From: Acinetobacter dispersus | GTDB lineage: Bacteria > Pseudomonadota > Gammaproteobacteria > Pseudomonadales > Moraxellaceae | Assembly (NCBI RefSeq): GCF_009884975.1 | Contig: NZ_CP041970.1 | Location: forward strand, 2,294,001 to 2,358,000 | DNA: 64,000 nucleotides | Reading direction: 5' to 3' | In this document: positions 49,628 through 58,440 of the stretch, piece by piece | How positions within the stretch are numbered: position 1 is the stretch's first letter | Layout of the letters: each line of letters starts with the position of its first letter | Notes under the pieces: model-generated | What the model was told of the DNA's origin: nothing | Seen by the model: only the letters and a program-made list of their open reading frames with translations | Databases searched by the model: none | Translations under genes and position numbers: made by a program

Positions 49628-49704
49628 TGGCGCGCCTGACAGGATTCGAACCTGTGACCATCCGCTTAGAAGGCGGATGCTCTATCCAACTGAGCTACAG
49701 GCGC
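49628..49704 (-). tRNA. tRNA-Arg (TCT)
   Basis: 77 bases with encoded CCA. Acceptor stem GCGCCTG/CAGGCGC, anticodon stem TCCGC/GCGGA, loop CTTCTAA giving anticodon TCT, T loop GGTTCGAATCC. Confidence 0.97.
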
Positions 49705-49772
49705 ATAACGATGATAATACTATCACGATACTTCGCCGATATTTAAAACTATATTTTTCAACATATTTTAAA

Positions 49773-49849
49773 TGGTCGGAGCAGTAGGATTCGAACCTAC
49801 GACCCCCTGGTCCCAAACCAGGTGCACTACCAGGCTGTGCTATGCTCCG
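49773..49849 (-). tRNA. tRNA-Pro (TGG), promoter-proximal copy
   Basis: 77 bases with encoded CCA, identical to the copy at 49,435-49,511. First gene of the four-tRNA operon transcribed from 49,891 or so. Confidence 0.97.
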
Positions 49850-49897
49850 ATTTCTTTTCAGCTTTTATTGTATCGCACATCGTGCGGTACGGTGTGC

Positions 49898-49926
49898 ATT
49901 CTAGGCTTGACGTTGCATCACGTCAA
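49898..49926 (-). promoter_or_regulatory. Promoter of the tRNA operon
   Basis: On the minus strand -35 TTGACG (49,921-49,926), a 17-bp spacer, and -10 TAGAAT (49,898-49,903). The bases just downstream are GC-rich (GCACACCG), the discriminator type linked to stringent control of stable-RNA promoters. Confidence 0.7.
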
Positions 49927-49982
49927 CACCTAGTTTTAAAAAAAGTGATTTTTCCTTATCAAATGTATATTTAACAAGCATA

Positions 49983-51047
49983 TTAACGCTTTAGCGAAGC
50001 ACTAAAGTTCAACATTCGATCTAAAGGTAGTTTCGCACGTTCTGCCAAGGCTGGATCAACGTGTATTTCTTGATCGGCATGTTGTAATACATGCAAGATG
50101 CCTTCAAGTTCATTCATCGCCATCCACGGACAATGTGCGCATGAACGACAAGTTGCCCCCTCACCTGCGGTTGGTGCTTCAAATAATTCTTTATCTGGTG
50201 CCGCTTGCTGCATTTTATAAAAAATGCCTCGATCCGTTGCCACGATCATTTGCTTATGCGGTAAGGTCTGCGCTGCTTTAATCAGTTGCGAGGTACTACC
50301 AACAGCATCTGCAATATCCACCACCGATTCAGGTGACTCAGGATGGACCAATACAGCTGCATCTGGATATAACGCTTTCATCTGCGCAATCCCACGCGCG
50401 CGGAACTCTTCATGTACGATACATGCGCCATCCCACAACAACATTTCCGCGCCTGTTTTCTTTTGAATATAGCGACCTAAATGCTGGTCAGGTGCCCAAA
50501 TAATTTTTTCACCCAAGCTATCTAAGTGCTCAATGATCTCTACCGCACAGCTAGAAGTCACCACCCAATCGGCGCGTGCTTTGACTGCTGCAGAAGTATT
50601 GGCATAGACCACGACGGTATGATCTGGATGTTGATCACAGAATGCACTGAATTCATCTACAGGACAGCCCAAATCCAGTGAACAAGTGGCTTCCAATGTT
50701 GGCATCAATACTGTTTTTTCAGGTGATAAGATTTTTGAGGTTTCCCCCATAAATTTAACCCCTGCAACCACCAATGTCGTTGCAGGATGATCACGACCAA
50801 AACGTGCCATTTCTAATGAATCAGAAACACAACCACCTGTCAGCTCTGCAAGCTCTTGCACGTCAGGATCACAGTAATAATGTGCCACAAGTACTGCATT
50901 GCGTTTTTTAAGCTCTGCTGCAATTTGGGCAAACTTTTCTTGTTTCACTTCTGGGCTAAGACTGTTGTCCTTAGGCTCACCCAAACGATCTAAATGCGTC
51001 TGCACAATATTTTTGGCTTCGTTCGCAATTAAATTCGCATTATTCAT
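49983..51047 (-). CDS. nadA: Quinolinate synthase A
   Basis: [4Fe-4S] enzyme condensing iminoaspartate with dihydroxyacetone phosphate to quinolinate in NAD synthesis; 354 residues. Cysteines expected to ligate the cluster occur in [25 protein letters not shown] and the C-terminal [26 protein letters not shown] is another family segment. It is preceded by the argJ gene with a terminator between, so it probably has its own promoter. Confidence 0.96.
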   Translation of the reverse strand: MNNANLIANEAKNIVQTHLDRLGEPKDNSLSPEVKQEKFAQIAAELKKRNAVLVAHYYCDPDVQELAELTGGCVSDSLEMARFGRDHPATTLVVAGVKFMGETSKILSPEKTVLMPTLEATCSLDLGCPVDEFSAFCDQHPDHTVVVYANTSAAVKARADWVVTSSCAVEIIEHLDSLGEKIIWAPDQHLGRYIQKKTGAEMLLWDGACIVHEEFRARGIAQMKALYPDAAVLVHPESPESVVDIADAVGSTSQLIKAAQTLPHKQMIVATDRGIFYKMQQAAPDKELFEAPTAGEGATCRSCAHCPWMAMNELEGILHVLQHADQEIHVDPALAERAKLPLDRMLNFSASLKR

Positions 51048-51150
51048 AAAACGTCTTCTCTATCCTGCGTGCTTGCATCACTGCAAACTTTTAACGTGGG
51101 TAATGGGCGATCATTTGGGATAAATCACCTCGTCCACAAACCAGCTTATA

Positions 51151-51177
51151 AAAAAAGCCCCACTGTGGAGGCTTTAT
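51151..51177 (-). terminator. Terminator of argJ
   Basis: AAAGCC (51,154-51,159) pairs with GGCTTT (51,170-51,175), the stem continuing as CCA/TGG after a one-base bulge. On the minus strand T-rich sequence follows. It lies just past the argJ stop. Confidence 0.65.
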
Positions 51178-51189
51178 TATAACGCAAAT

Positions 51190-52410
51190 TTATGAGCGAT
51201 AATCGGCATTAATTTTGACATAGTCGTAAGAAAAATCACAGGTATAAACCGTGTCTTTTGCTGTACCACGCCCTAGATCAATACGAATAGTAATTTCCTT
51301 CTCTGCCATCACTGCTGCACCTGCCTCTTCCGTGTAGTCAGGGTTTGCACCACCATCTAGGCAAATTTGTACATCACCGATCCAGACCTGAACTTTGCTA
51401 CTGTCTAGATTTGGCACACCTGCCTTACCGATTGCCATCACAATACGTCCCCAGTTTGGATCTGAGGCAAATAAAGCCGTTTTGATGAGTGGTGACTCGG
51501 CAACACTATAGGCAACATCACAACATTCTTGAGTATTGGCTCCGCCTTCCACCTGAACTGTGATGAACTTGGTTGCACCCTCACCATCACGTACGATCAA
51601 TTGCGCCAGGCGATCCATGATACGAGCAAGTACTTCTAATACTTGCTGATAACGTGCATCCTCTTGATTCTGGATTTCGGTACCACCTGCCAAACCTGTC
51701 GCCACAAAGATACACGAGTCATTGGTCGAAGTATCGCCATCAATGGTAATACGGTTAAAAGAGTGCTCAACCGTGGTTTGCAATAAACGCTGTACCAGTT
51801 CAGCACTAATCGGAGCATCGGTTGCAACAAAACTGAGCATGGTCGCCATATTTGGACGAATCATGCCTGCACCTTTACTGATTCCCGTCATGGTATAGGT
51901 CACACCATCCAGTTCGAACTGTTCAGATGCACCTTTTGGTGTGGTGTCTGTGGTCATAATGCCAGATGCCGCATCTGCCCAACGATCTGCATTTAAATCA
52001 TTTAATGCAGGTTGAATCCCTTGTACTAAACGTTCAATTGGGAGCTGCTCACCAATCACACCAGTTGAAAAAGGTAAAATTTGATTGGCTTGCACACCTG
52101 TTAATTCAGCTAACTTGGCACAAGTCGCTTCTGCATTTTTATAGCCTACCGCACCTGTTGCAGCATTGGCATTACCCGTGTTGATGATCAAGTAACGTGG
52201 TGTGTTTTCTGCCAAATGCTTTTTACTCAATTGAACCGGAGCTGCAGCAAAGGCACTTTGAGTAAATACCCCTGCAACGTTTGAGCCTTCAGCAAATTCA
52301 AAAATGACTAGATCTCGTCGATTTGGATAACGTACATACGCCTCAGTTGAGCCAATTTTTACACCCTGCACCACATGCATAAGTGGCATTGTTACGTCAC
52401 CAACAGCCAT
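51190..52410 (-). CDS. argJ: Bifunctional ornithine acetyltransferase / N-acetylglutamate synthase
   Basis: Arginine-pathway enzyme of 406 residues that recycles the acetyl group from N-acetylornithine to glutamate. The self-cleavage site is visible in [20 protein letters not shown], the Thr of ATML becoming the N-terminal nucleophile of the beta chain. [12 protein letters not shown] and [15 protein letters not shown] are family segments. The start follows [17 protein letters not shown] N-terminal sequence ([13 protein letters not shown]). It has no partner arg genes nearby. Confidence 0.96.
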   Translation of the reverse strand: MAVGDVTMPLMHVVQGVKIGSTEAYVRYPNRRDLVIFEFAEGSNVAGVFTQSAFAAAPVQLSKKHLAENTPRYLIINTGNANAATGAVGYKNAEATCAKLAELTGVQANQILPFSTGVIGEQLPIERLVQGIQPALNDLNADRWADAASGIMTTDTTPKGASEQFELDGVTYTMTGISKGAGMIRPNMATMLSFVATDAPISAELVQRLLQTTVEHSFNRITIDGDTSTNDSCIFVATGLAGGTEIQNQEDARYQQVLEVLARIMDRLAQLIVRDGEGATKFITVQVEGGANTQECCDVAYSVAESPLIKTALFASDPNWGRIVMAIGKAGVPNLDSSKVQVWIGDVQICLDGGANPDYTEEAGAAVMAEKEITIRIDLGRGTAKDTVYTCDFSYDYVKINADYRS

Positions 52411-52580
52411 TTTTAAACTTCCATTAATTAAGCTTTAAAGATATTAGTTTGATATTTAATTAAGAGATTTATCTCATCGGAGTCTTATTTAACTTTCATC
52501 CCATTTCTGGGTAAGCCTTCGGCTCGACCTACCTTACGAAACGTTATTTCTCATTTCGGGAAAAGTAGGCAAAACCATTT

Positions 52581-52677
52581 GTCACCCGCAAAACCTGTTC
52601 ATTTCTTGCATCTATCTAATTTCAATCATAAATACAATATCTTACATCTTCTCTAAAGCACGCAGGTTGCGGGTGAC
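52581..52677. repeat. 97-bp inverted-repeat element upstream of argJ
   Basis: GTCACCCGCAAAACCTG (52,581-52,597) and CAGGTTGCGGGTGAC (52,663-52,677) are inverted arms differing only by extra A bases, separated by about 65 AT-rich bases. The whole could be a tiny non-autonomous insertion (MITE-like), though no convincing target duplication is seen. The rest of the 364-base gap 52,411-52,774 has a short AGCC/GGCT hairpin near 52,515 and no ORF. Confidence 0.5.
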
Positions 52678-52774
52678 GTTTCCGCGTATCAAAAATCTAC
52701 TCAGGTTTATATACCAAACCTTGCCTTAAAAGCTTATGCTAAATAATCAGAAAAATCGAGTTTTTATCCATGAA

Positions 52775-53263
52775 CTAAGCAGATTTACTTTGCTCTAAAC
52801 TGAGTAGAATCTGCTTCTTATCTAGACCACCTGCAAAACCCACCAAAGCCCCACTCGATCCAATTACCCGATGACACGGCGCAATAATCGAAATCGGATT
52901 CTTACCATTGGCGGCTCCAACAGCACGTACCGCTTTTTCATTCCCTAACTGAATAGCAATGTCTTTATAACTACGTGTTTCCCCATAAGGTATGCTCAAT
53001 AAAGCCTGCCAGACTTGTTGCTGAAATGCAGTGCCTTGAAAATCAAGTGGTAAATCAAACTGCTGACGTTGCCCTGCAAAATATTGTTCTAATTGTTGTT
53101 TGACACGATGCAGCATTGGATGCTGACGATCCTCAATCAGCTCAGAAAGCCGCACCCGTTTATGGTCTTCATTGTCCCACATCACGGCGACAAGTGCCTG
53201 ATCGTGAGCAACCAGTTTTAATGCACCCACAGGAGAATCCATGTACATATACATCAGTTGCAT
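52775..53263 (-). CDS. ogt: Methylated-DNA--protein-cysteine methyltransferase
   Basis: Suicide repair protein removing alkyl groups from O6-alkylguanine; about 162 residues. The active-site PCHRVIG with nucleophilic Cys and the following SSGALVGFAGGLDKK are intact, and the helix-turn-helix with GETRSYKDIAIQLGNEKAVRAVG is present. The ATG at 53,263 has AGGAG six bases upstream and is preferred over an ATG at 53,281 that overlaps the previous stop by one base. Named ogt by length; it is co-transcribed with the exporter gene upstream. Confidence 0.93.
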   Translation of the reverse strand: MQLMYMYMDSPVGALKLVAHDQALVAVMWDNEDHKRVRLSELIEDRQHPMLHRVKQQLEQYFAGQRQQFDLPLDFQGTAFQQQVWQALLSIPYGETRSYKDIAIQLGNEKAVRAVGAANGKNPISIIAPCHRVIGSSGALVGFAGGLDKKQILLSLEQSKSA

Positions 53264-53280
53264 CACGCTCTCCTCAACCA

Positions 53281-53598
53281 TTAATTTGATGATAACTTCA
53301 TCAATACTAGACCCGAAACAATTAAGACTGCTGCGATCATGCGCATAGCCGTCATCGGTTCATTCAAGATCAAAATGCCGACAACAAATGACCCAATCGC
53401 ACCAATTCCCGTCCAGATGGTATAGGCCGTTCCAAGTGGAAGTGCCCGCATCGACATCGAAAGTAATACCACACTTAAAATCATGAAAACAATGGTCACG
53501 ATACTTGGCGTTAACTTGGTAAATCCTTCAGACATTTTCATGGAATATGCCCAAATAACTTCAAAAATACCTGCCAAAATTAAAATTGCCCATGCCAT
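53281..53598 (-). CDS. gdx: SMR-family guanidinium exporter Gdx (formerly SugE)
   Basis: Four-helix small multidrug resistance protein of 105 residues. The essential membrane Glu is in AGIFEVIWAYSMKMSEGF, and PLGTAYTIWTGIGAIGSF is the SugE/Gdx subgroup signature. Gdx proteins export guanidinium ions in exchange for protons. The subgroup assignment is strongly supported by the guanidine-II riboswitch directly upstream of the start. ogt follows with almost no gap. Confidence 0.93.
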   Translation of the reverse strand: MAWAILILAGIFEVIWAYSMKMSEGFTKLTPSIVTIVFMILSVVLLSMSMRALPLGTAYTIWTGIGAIGSFVVGILILNEPMTAMRMIAAVLIVSGLVLMKLSSN

Positions 53599-53623
53599 TT
53601 TATTACGCTCAACTTTATCGAGT

Positions 53624-53667
53624 GTTGGGTCGTCCCAACGTAATTCTTTCGAGGGAGGTCGTCCTCC
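53624..53667 (-). promoter_or_regulatory. Guanidine-II (mini-ykkC) riboswitch
   Basis: On the minus strand, two GC-rich hairpins with the diagnostic ACGA tetraloop lie 14 bases apart: GGAGG-ACGA-CCTCC (53,654-53,667) and GTTGGG-ACGA-CCCAAC (53,624-53,639). They end 26 bases before the gdx start. This matches the guanidine-II riboswitch class, which turns on guanidinium exporters at the level of translation. Confidence 0.93.
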
Positions 53668-53767
53668 TAGGTGCGGTAGTGTACTGTGGAATTTTAAAAA
53701 TATGTGATTTGTTCTGTATCCATATTGACTAAGTTTTTGAAAACATGAAGTTCTTTATTTAATTCGA

Positions 53768-54313
53768 CTACTGCCAGACAATTTGATCGACCCGCATCAA
53801 CTCACACGCGCCATTGCCCGTATCTTCTCGAGATAAAGAGCTTTTCCAACGCCAACCATCTTTGGCCTGAATCTCAATCAATGAGCCTTTTAAATACACC
53901 AAATCATCTTGTTTAATTTTTTTCATTTGTGCTGCAATTGTGGCATTGGCAGGCACCAGATGCATATTGGCACTGTGTGTTGCAATCTGCCGCAGTGGAA
54001 TGGGTGGCTCATGATCGATAGACCAACGATACCAACGGTTACTTTGGGAAATATCAATTTGTTTGTAGACCTGAGGATTGGCCATTTCACCCCAACCTAC
54101 GGCAATATCCATAGGAGAAAACTCAGCTTCACGCCCCAAGTTATAGTCTTCTCTGGAAAGCACACGGAATGAACCTTCATAATTTTCTAATGCCACAACT
54201 TGCACATCTTGCTGAGTCGTAATCTGACTGATATCAGGTGTCGGCTTAATCCATTTTGTCCACAGCATCCAACCGAGTGCAATCACCAGCAAGCCATACA
54301 TCCATCTTGGCAT
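53768..54313 (-). CDS. Uncharacterised membrane-anchored protein (181 aa)
   Basis: Family not recognised. An N-terminal helix (about 4-19, MYGLLVIALGWMLW) anchors a polar domain of about 160 residues, probably periplasmic or an uncleaved signal. Visible features are VALENYEGSFRVLSREDY, a central DIAVGWGEMANPQVYKQIDISQSNRWY, and LVYLKGSLIEI near the end, which suggest a small beta-rich domain. Its start lies one base after the stop of the 166-aa gene upstream, so the two form an operon. Confidence 0.75.
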   Translation of the reverse strand: MPRWMYGLLVIALGWMLWTKWIKPTPDISQITTQQDVQVVALENYEGSFRVLSREDYNLGREAEFSPMDIAVGWGEMANPQVYKQIDISQSNRWYRWSIDHEPPIPLRQIATHSANMHLVPANATIAAQMKKIKQDDLVYLKGSLIEIQAKDGWRWKSSLSREDTGNGACELMRVDQIVWQ

Positions 54314-54314
54314 G

Positions 54315-54815
54315 TTACTTATCCTGTTTATTTTGTAAGGCGCTTATCCATTGCTTAAATCGCGCTAAAGCAGTTGAAAAGAACTGCTGAATCAGGCTTA
54401 AGACATTTTCATCTTGCTGCTGATATTTATTCTGAGCGACATGTTGTTTTGAGGTAGCCAGTTCCAAAGGTTCATAATGCGGCATGGTTTGTTGTAGTTC
54501 CGCACCAAGATTCAAACGCTGCAATGCTGCCGTAACCTCTGAAACAGGGTCTTGATGATAAAGTGCTAAATGTCGTGCTTCTAAATCAATACAGTGCTCA
54601 ATCAATAGCTCTGAAAAAGGGATTAATGCTTTCCTCACCCGCTGTGCTTCTACAGGGCTGCTCATATGCGGAATATAATAAAAACTCACATTCATACTGC
54701 CATCAGCAGGAATCAGCTCAAGTTGAGATAGAGACGATCTCTCCGTTTTTTCTTTCAGATGGGCATGCGAGTTTGTTTTATCTGTTATTGCATTGTGTTG
54801 TTGTTCTAAAGCCAT
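54315..54815 (-). CDS. Uncharacterised protein (166 aa)
   Basis: Not recognised. It encodes a polar protein of 166 residues with no signal peptide. The N-terminal 30 residues are charged and likely disordered; the centre (SMNVSFYYIPHMSSPVEAQRVRKALIPF) looks folded, and the C-terminus (LSLIQQFFSTALARFKQWISAL) could be an amphipathic helix. It overlaps no other gene and is directly followed, one base later, by the 181-aa membrane-anchored gene, so the products may act together. Confidence 0.7.
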   Translation of the reverse strand: MALEQQHNAITDKTNSHAHLKEKTERSSLSQLELIPADGSMNVSFYYIPHMSSPVEAQRVRKALIPFSELLIEHCIDLEARHLALYHQDPVSEVTAALQRLNLGAELQQTMPHYEPLELATSKQHVAQNKYQQQDENVLSLIQQFFSTALARFKQWISALQNKQDK

Positions 54816-54897
54816 TTATGCACCATGAATGACTCAAAAAAGATACTGTTAGTATAAACCAACAGTATCTCGAAAAAATGACCTTTTAAACAAAATA

Positions 54898-55791
54898 TCA
54901 GAACTTTAGCGAAAGGCCAGCACCATAGACCCAACCCGTTTTAGAGTCACTGGCGGTTTGCCAATTGGTCTCTTTACGCCCTTTACTATAGCCATAACCA
55001 ACATCAATAAAAGGCATGACTCGATTCTTGACGATTTCATAACGGGTTTTAATCCCTACTTCAGCATCAGCAAGACCGGTTTTGGCGGCATACTTGGACT
55101 CATCTCGAATGACCCATTCCATTTCCAGATAAGGCTGCATAATCAACTTTTGAGTCAATAATAAATCACGCTCAGTTTCCAATACAAAGCGCCATTGCTG
55201 ATCCTGTCCGAAATAAACATGCGCATCTGTTTCAAAGAAATAAGGTGCCATACCATGTAAACCGACAACACCTTCGAATTGTTCCTTATCTAACTCTCGC
55301 TCAGCGTTATAACGGTAATTCACACCTGCCTGTACATCCCAGAAATCAGCAATATTACGACTATAGAGTGCAGCAAGACTCTGTTCAGATTTTTCTGATT
55401 CAGCCTTGGCATAATCCGCAGTGATGAATAGTTTATTTTCATCAGTTCCCACCCAAGTTTTTAATTTGGACTTGAGCGTGCCCTGCCCGTCTTCATCAAG
55501 CAACCATTGTGTATCGAACTGCGTCGCCTGATAAATTTGCCCACCATGCTCCTTGTAATGGTCAGCATGTTCATCTTTATTTTGTGTCTGCACAGAAACA
55601 GTTGAATTCTGATGTTGCGAATGTTCCATAGAAGTATTCATTGGCATACTAGATTGGACTGGCATATCCATTTGCATCATCTGATCATGTCCATGCGCAT
55701 ACGCAAATGCACTCAAAGAACTAACCACACCACCCATCGCAAGTAATTGCGTATAACGCTTCATTTTCGAAGATAGCTTAGTGATTTGCAT
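54898..55791 (-). CDS. copB: Copper resistance protein B (outer membrane)
   Basis: CopB-family outer-membrane protein of 297 residues. A signal sequence is followed by a His/Met-rich segment (HGHDQMMQMDMPVQSSMPM), then a beta-barrel domain starting DTQWLLDEDGQG and ending in a C-terminal Phe (GAGLSLKF). The start at 55,791 has AAGGAG six bases upstream inside the end of copA, giving a 14-base overlap and coupled translation. It acts with CopA in copper tolerance. Confidence 0.94.
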   Translation of the reverse strand: MQITKLSSKMKRYTQLLAMGGVVSSLSAFAYAHGHDQMMQMDMPVQSSMPMNTSMEHSQHQNSTVSVQTQNKDEHADHYKEHGGQIYQATQFDTQWLLDEDGQGTLKSKLKTWVGTDENKLFITADYAKAESEKSEQSLAALYSRNIADFWDVQAGVNYRYNAERELDKEQFEGVVGLHGMAPYFFETDAHVYFGQDQQWRFVLETERDLLLTQKLIMQPYLEMEWVIRDESKYAAKTGLADAEVGIKTRYEIVKNRVMPFIDVGYGYSKGRKETNWQTASDSKTGWVYGAGLSLKF

Positions 55792-57715
55792 GGCTCACTC
55801 CTTGTGAAGATTGAACAGGTGCTGCTGGTACTGCTTTACTTTCATCAACATTGGCAACAATCAACTTACTCATCATCCCTGCACTCATGTGATACAGCAG
55901 ATGGCAATGAATTGCCCATTCGCCTAGTTCATCCGCAGTCAATAGAGCTGTAACTGTCTTGCCTGGCGGCACAATGACGGTATGCTTATTTGGCATATCT
56001 TGTGGAGCCTGACCATTTTCCAACTGCATAAACATGCCATGTAAATGCATCGGATGCGCCATCATGCTGTCATTGACAAATTTCAGGCGGATACGTTCAC
56101 CATAACGCACGGTTAACGGCTTAAAGTCAGGATCACTAAACTTCTTGCCATCAATGGTCCAGATATAACGCTCCATCGTTCCCCCCAGACGAATCACCAG
56201 CTCACGCTCTGCAGGACGGCTATAGCTTTCTGGTTGGGGTTGTAATGATTTCAAATCTGCATAACTTAAAGCTTTATGGCCTGCTGGTGTTGCAGCATTG
56301 GCCCAACCTTGAACTGTATCTGAATTTCCTTTTTCAGGAGAAGCCGCCATCTGGTGTTGGCTATGATCTGAGCTTATTGGAGCAGACATGTCCATCTGAG
56401 CATGTGCACTGTGATCCATATCTGCCATGTTCATTTGCTCATGCGAGCTATGATCCATTTTCGACATGTCCATTTTTCCATGCGAACTATGCTCCATCGC
56501 TGCTTGTTGCATCGGTGTAACCTGAGCTTTGTCCTGTGGCATCTGATGCTGACTATGGTCCATATTAGTCATCTTCATTTTCTGATCTGAGCCATGATCC
56601 ATTTTGCTCATATCCATCTGACCATGCGAACCATGATCCATGCCCATATCTTCCATCGTCAATAGTGCACGTGGACGCGCTTTAGGGATCTGAACCTTTT
56701 GCGTATTCGGAATCATGCTATTGTGCAATGAAGCAATTGCAAATCCAGAACGGTCAATTGACTCAGCTTCAATTTGGTAATGAGCCTGTGTAGGTTCTAC
56801 CAACACATCATAGGTTTCCGCTGTGCCAATTCGAAACTCATCCACTGGAACAGGTTTTACTGGCTGACCATCGGCACTGACCACGGTCATTTTTAAGTTA
56901 GGAATACGTACATCAAAAAAAGACATTGCTGACGCATTGATAAAACGCAAACGAACCTTTTCACCTGCATTAAAAGCGCCCGTCCAATTCTGCTGTGGTG
57001 TCTGACCATTGACTAAGTAGGTATAGCCCGTAACATCAGACAAGTCTGTTTTCAGCATTCGCATCTGATTCCACATCGAGCGGTCTTGCCAAGTTGCTTT
57101 TAGGCCTTGCTGCTTCACCTGCCTCCACACATCACCAACTGTTTCACGTTGGTCCTGATAATGTTCAGCAGACTTTTTCAGATTGGCCATGATCTTGTCA
57201 CTTTCCGTTTCATGGAAATCCGACAACATCACCACATAATCACGCTGTGCTTTTTCATGTGCAGCAACAGGTTGCTTGCCTTTCGGATAAATGACCAAAG
57301 CGCCATACAAGCCATCCTGCTCTTGTCCTTTACTATGCGCGTGATACCAATAAGTTCCGTTTTGGCGAACTTTGAAACGATATTCAAAACTACCATTCGG
57401 TTTAATGCCTTTGAAACCGTTAAAACCGGGCACACCATCCATCAAACCAGGTAACAACAATCCGTGCCAATGCAGTGAAGTGTCTTGATCTTTCAATTGG
57501 TTATGCACATGAATGACCGCTTCATCGCCTTCTTCAAACTCCAAAAGCGGTGCAATAAATTTACCGTTTACAGTGATGCGTTTGACGGGCTTACCAGTCA
57601 CATTCACCGTGCCTTGATTGATATTCAGGTGATATTCTTTAATTGCAGCCAAACTATAAGGTGCAAACAATAGGCTTAAGCTAGCAATGACACCAGCATA
57701 TATTTTTGAGGACAT
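55778..57715 (-). CDS. copA: Multicopper oxidase CopA
   Basis: Periplasmic copper oxidase of 645 residues with a Sec-type signal (AGVIASLSLLFAPYSLAA). Copper-site motifs are LHWHG (H82, H84), YHAHS (H125, H127), HPMHLHG near residue 560 and AIHCHLLYHMSAGMM near 615, covering the mono- and trinuclear sites. Between about 355 and 475 lies a Met/His-rich insert with seven copies of a (M/S)(D/E)H(G/S)x(H/D) motif, likely to bind extra Cu(I). It is the second gene of the cop operon; AGGA precedes the ATG. Confidence 0.95.
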   Translation of the reverse strand: MSSKIYAGVIASLSLLFAPYSLAAIKEYHLNINQGTVNVTGKPVKRITVNGKFIAPLLEFEEGDEAVIHVHNQLKDQDTSLHWHGLLLPGLMDGVPGFNGFKGIKPNGSFEYRFKVRQNGTYWYHAHSKGQEQDGLYGALVIYPKGKQPVAAHEKAQRDYVVMLSDFHETESDKIMANLKKSAEHYQDQRETVGDVWRQVKQQGLKATWQDRSMWNQMRMLKTDLSDVTGYTYLVNGQTPQQNWTGAFNAGEKVRLRFINASAMSFFDVRIPNLKMTVVSADGQPVKPVPVDEFRIGTAETYDVLVEPTQAHYQIEAESIDRSGFAIASLHNSMIPNTQKVQIPKARPRALLTMEDMGMDHGSHGQMDMSKMDHGSDQKMKMTNMDHSQHQMPQDKAQVTPMQQAAMEHSSHGKMDMSKMDHSSHEQMNMADMDHSAHAQMDMSAPISSDHSQHQMAASPEKGNSDTVQGWANAATPAGHKALSYADLKSLQPQPESYSRPAERELVIRLGGTMERYIWTIDGKKFSDPDFKPLTVRYGERIRLKFVNDSMMAHPMHLHGMFMQLENGQAPQDMPNKHTVIVPPGKTVTALLTADELGEWAIHCHLLYHMSAGMMSKLIVANVDESKAVPAAPVQSSQGVSHANH

Positions 57716-57791
57716 GATATTTTTCCTAATCTGTTAACTTTTCAAATTGCTCGTTTCTCTGAGATATAGAGAAACAGCCTGTAAAGACAGA

Positions 57792-58211
57792 TCAGGTTCT
57801 AGGAGGGCGTAAAATCTCTTGCCAATAGCCAGCAAGATGTCGAGCCTGATAGGCCGTATTAATATGCGTACTGAGCTCTAGAAAGGGTGAAGAGGACAGA
57901 CTTGGTGTCTGTTGATCCACAGCAAGATTAACCGTTTGGCAATGTGAGGAACTATTGCAGTCCTGACAGTGCACACTATCTTGCATCATTCCCTCATGAC
58001 ATTTCACAGAATTACCCGAATGGGCATGTGGCATTTGATGATGTTGATCCATCATTTGCTGGTCATGACAAGACATGGTTTGAAGTGTTGTAGATGTCGT
58101 TTGATCAGATTGAAGGCTTTGAACTGCTGCAACAGCCACACTGCTTCCCCCGATGAAAAATATCATCAGGAATACAAACCACAGATGTTTGTATTGCTTG
58201 CGCAGTTGCAC
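57792..58211 (-). CDS. Uncharacterised exported Cys/His/Met-rich protein, probably copper-linked
   Basis: Not assigned to a family. It has 139 residues: a signal helix (KHLWFVFLMIFFIGGSSVAVA) followed by a mature part rich in metal ligands: CHDQQMMDQHHQMPHAH, KCHEGMMQDSVHCQDC and SSSHC. The start is a GTG with AAGGAA eight bases before it. It lies 76 bases upstream of copA in the same direction, so it is most likely a periplasmic copper-binding partner; DUF2946-type proteins in cop loci look similar. Confidence 0.8.
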   Translation of the reverse strand: MQLRKQYKHLWFVFLMIFFIGGSSVAVAAVQSLQSDQTTSTTLQTMSCHDQQMMDQHHQMPHAHSGNSVKCHEGMMQDSVHCQDCNSSSHCQTVNLAVDQQTPSLSSSPFLELSTHINTAYQARHLAGYWQEILRPPRT

Positions 58212-58256
58212 TTAATGTTCCTTGCTTCAATCATTAAAAATTAATTTAGTCTGCTT

Positions 58257-58285
58257 AGCATAATTTCTTTTATGGTTATACACAA
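58257..58285 (-). promoter_or_regulatory. Candidate promoter of the cop operon
   Basis: On the minus strand TTGTGT (58,280-58,285), a 17-bp spacer and TATGCT (58,257-58,262), which would start transcription about 40 bases before the GTG. No CopR or CueR operator can be named with confidence. The region 58,212-58,410 is otherwise without ORF. Confidence 0.4.
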
Positions 58286-58410
58286 TGATCTGAGTGTTTG
58301 AATTTCGATAAATTCATCGCCAAGCTGCCACAAACTGCTGTTTTATCAAACAAATCGCCACTTCGACATCGGTGGGCAAAAATAAAGCAAAATGAAGAAG
58401 TTAATGTACA

Positions 58411-58438
58411 AAAAAAGGACAAAAACTTGTCCTTTTTT
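58411..58438. terminator. Terminator downstream of rpe
   Basis: Stem AAAAAAGGACA / TGTCCTTTTTT with a short A-rich loop. It lies past the DnaA-box array, so an rpe transcript would run through the array first. Confidence 0.8.
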
Positions 58439-58440
58439 CA

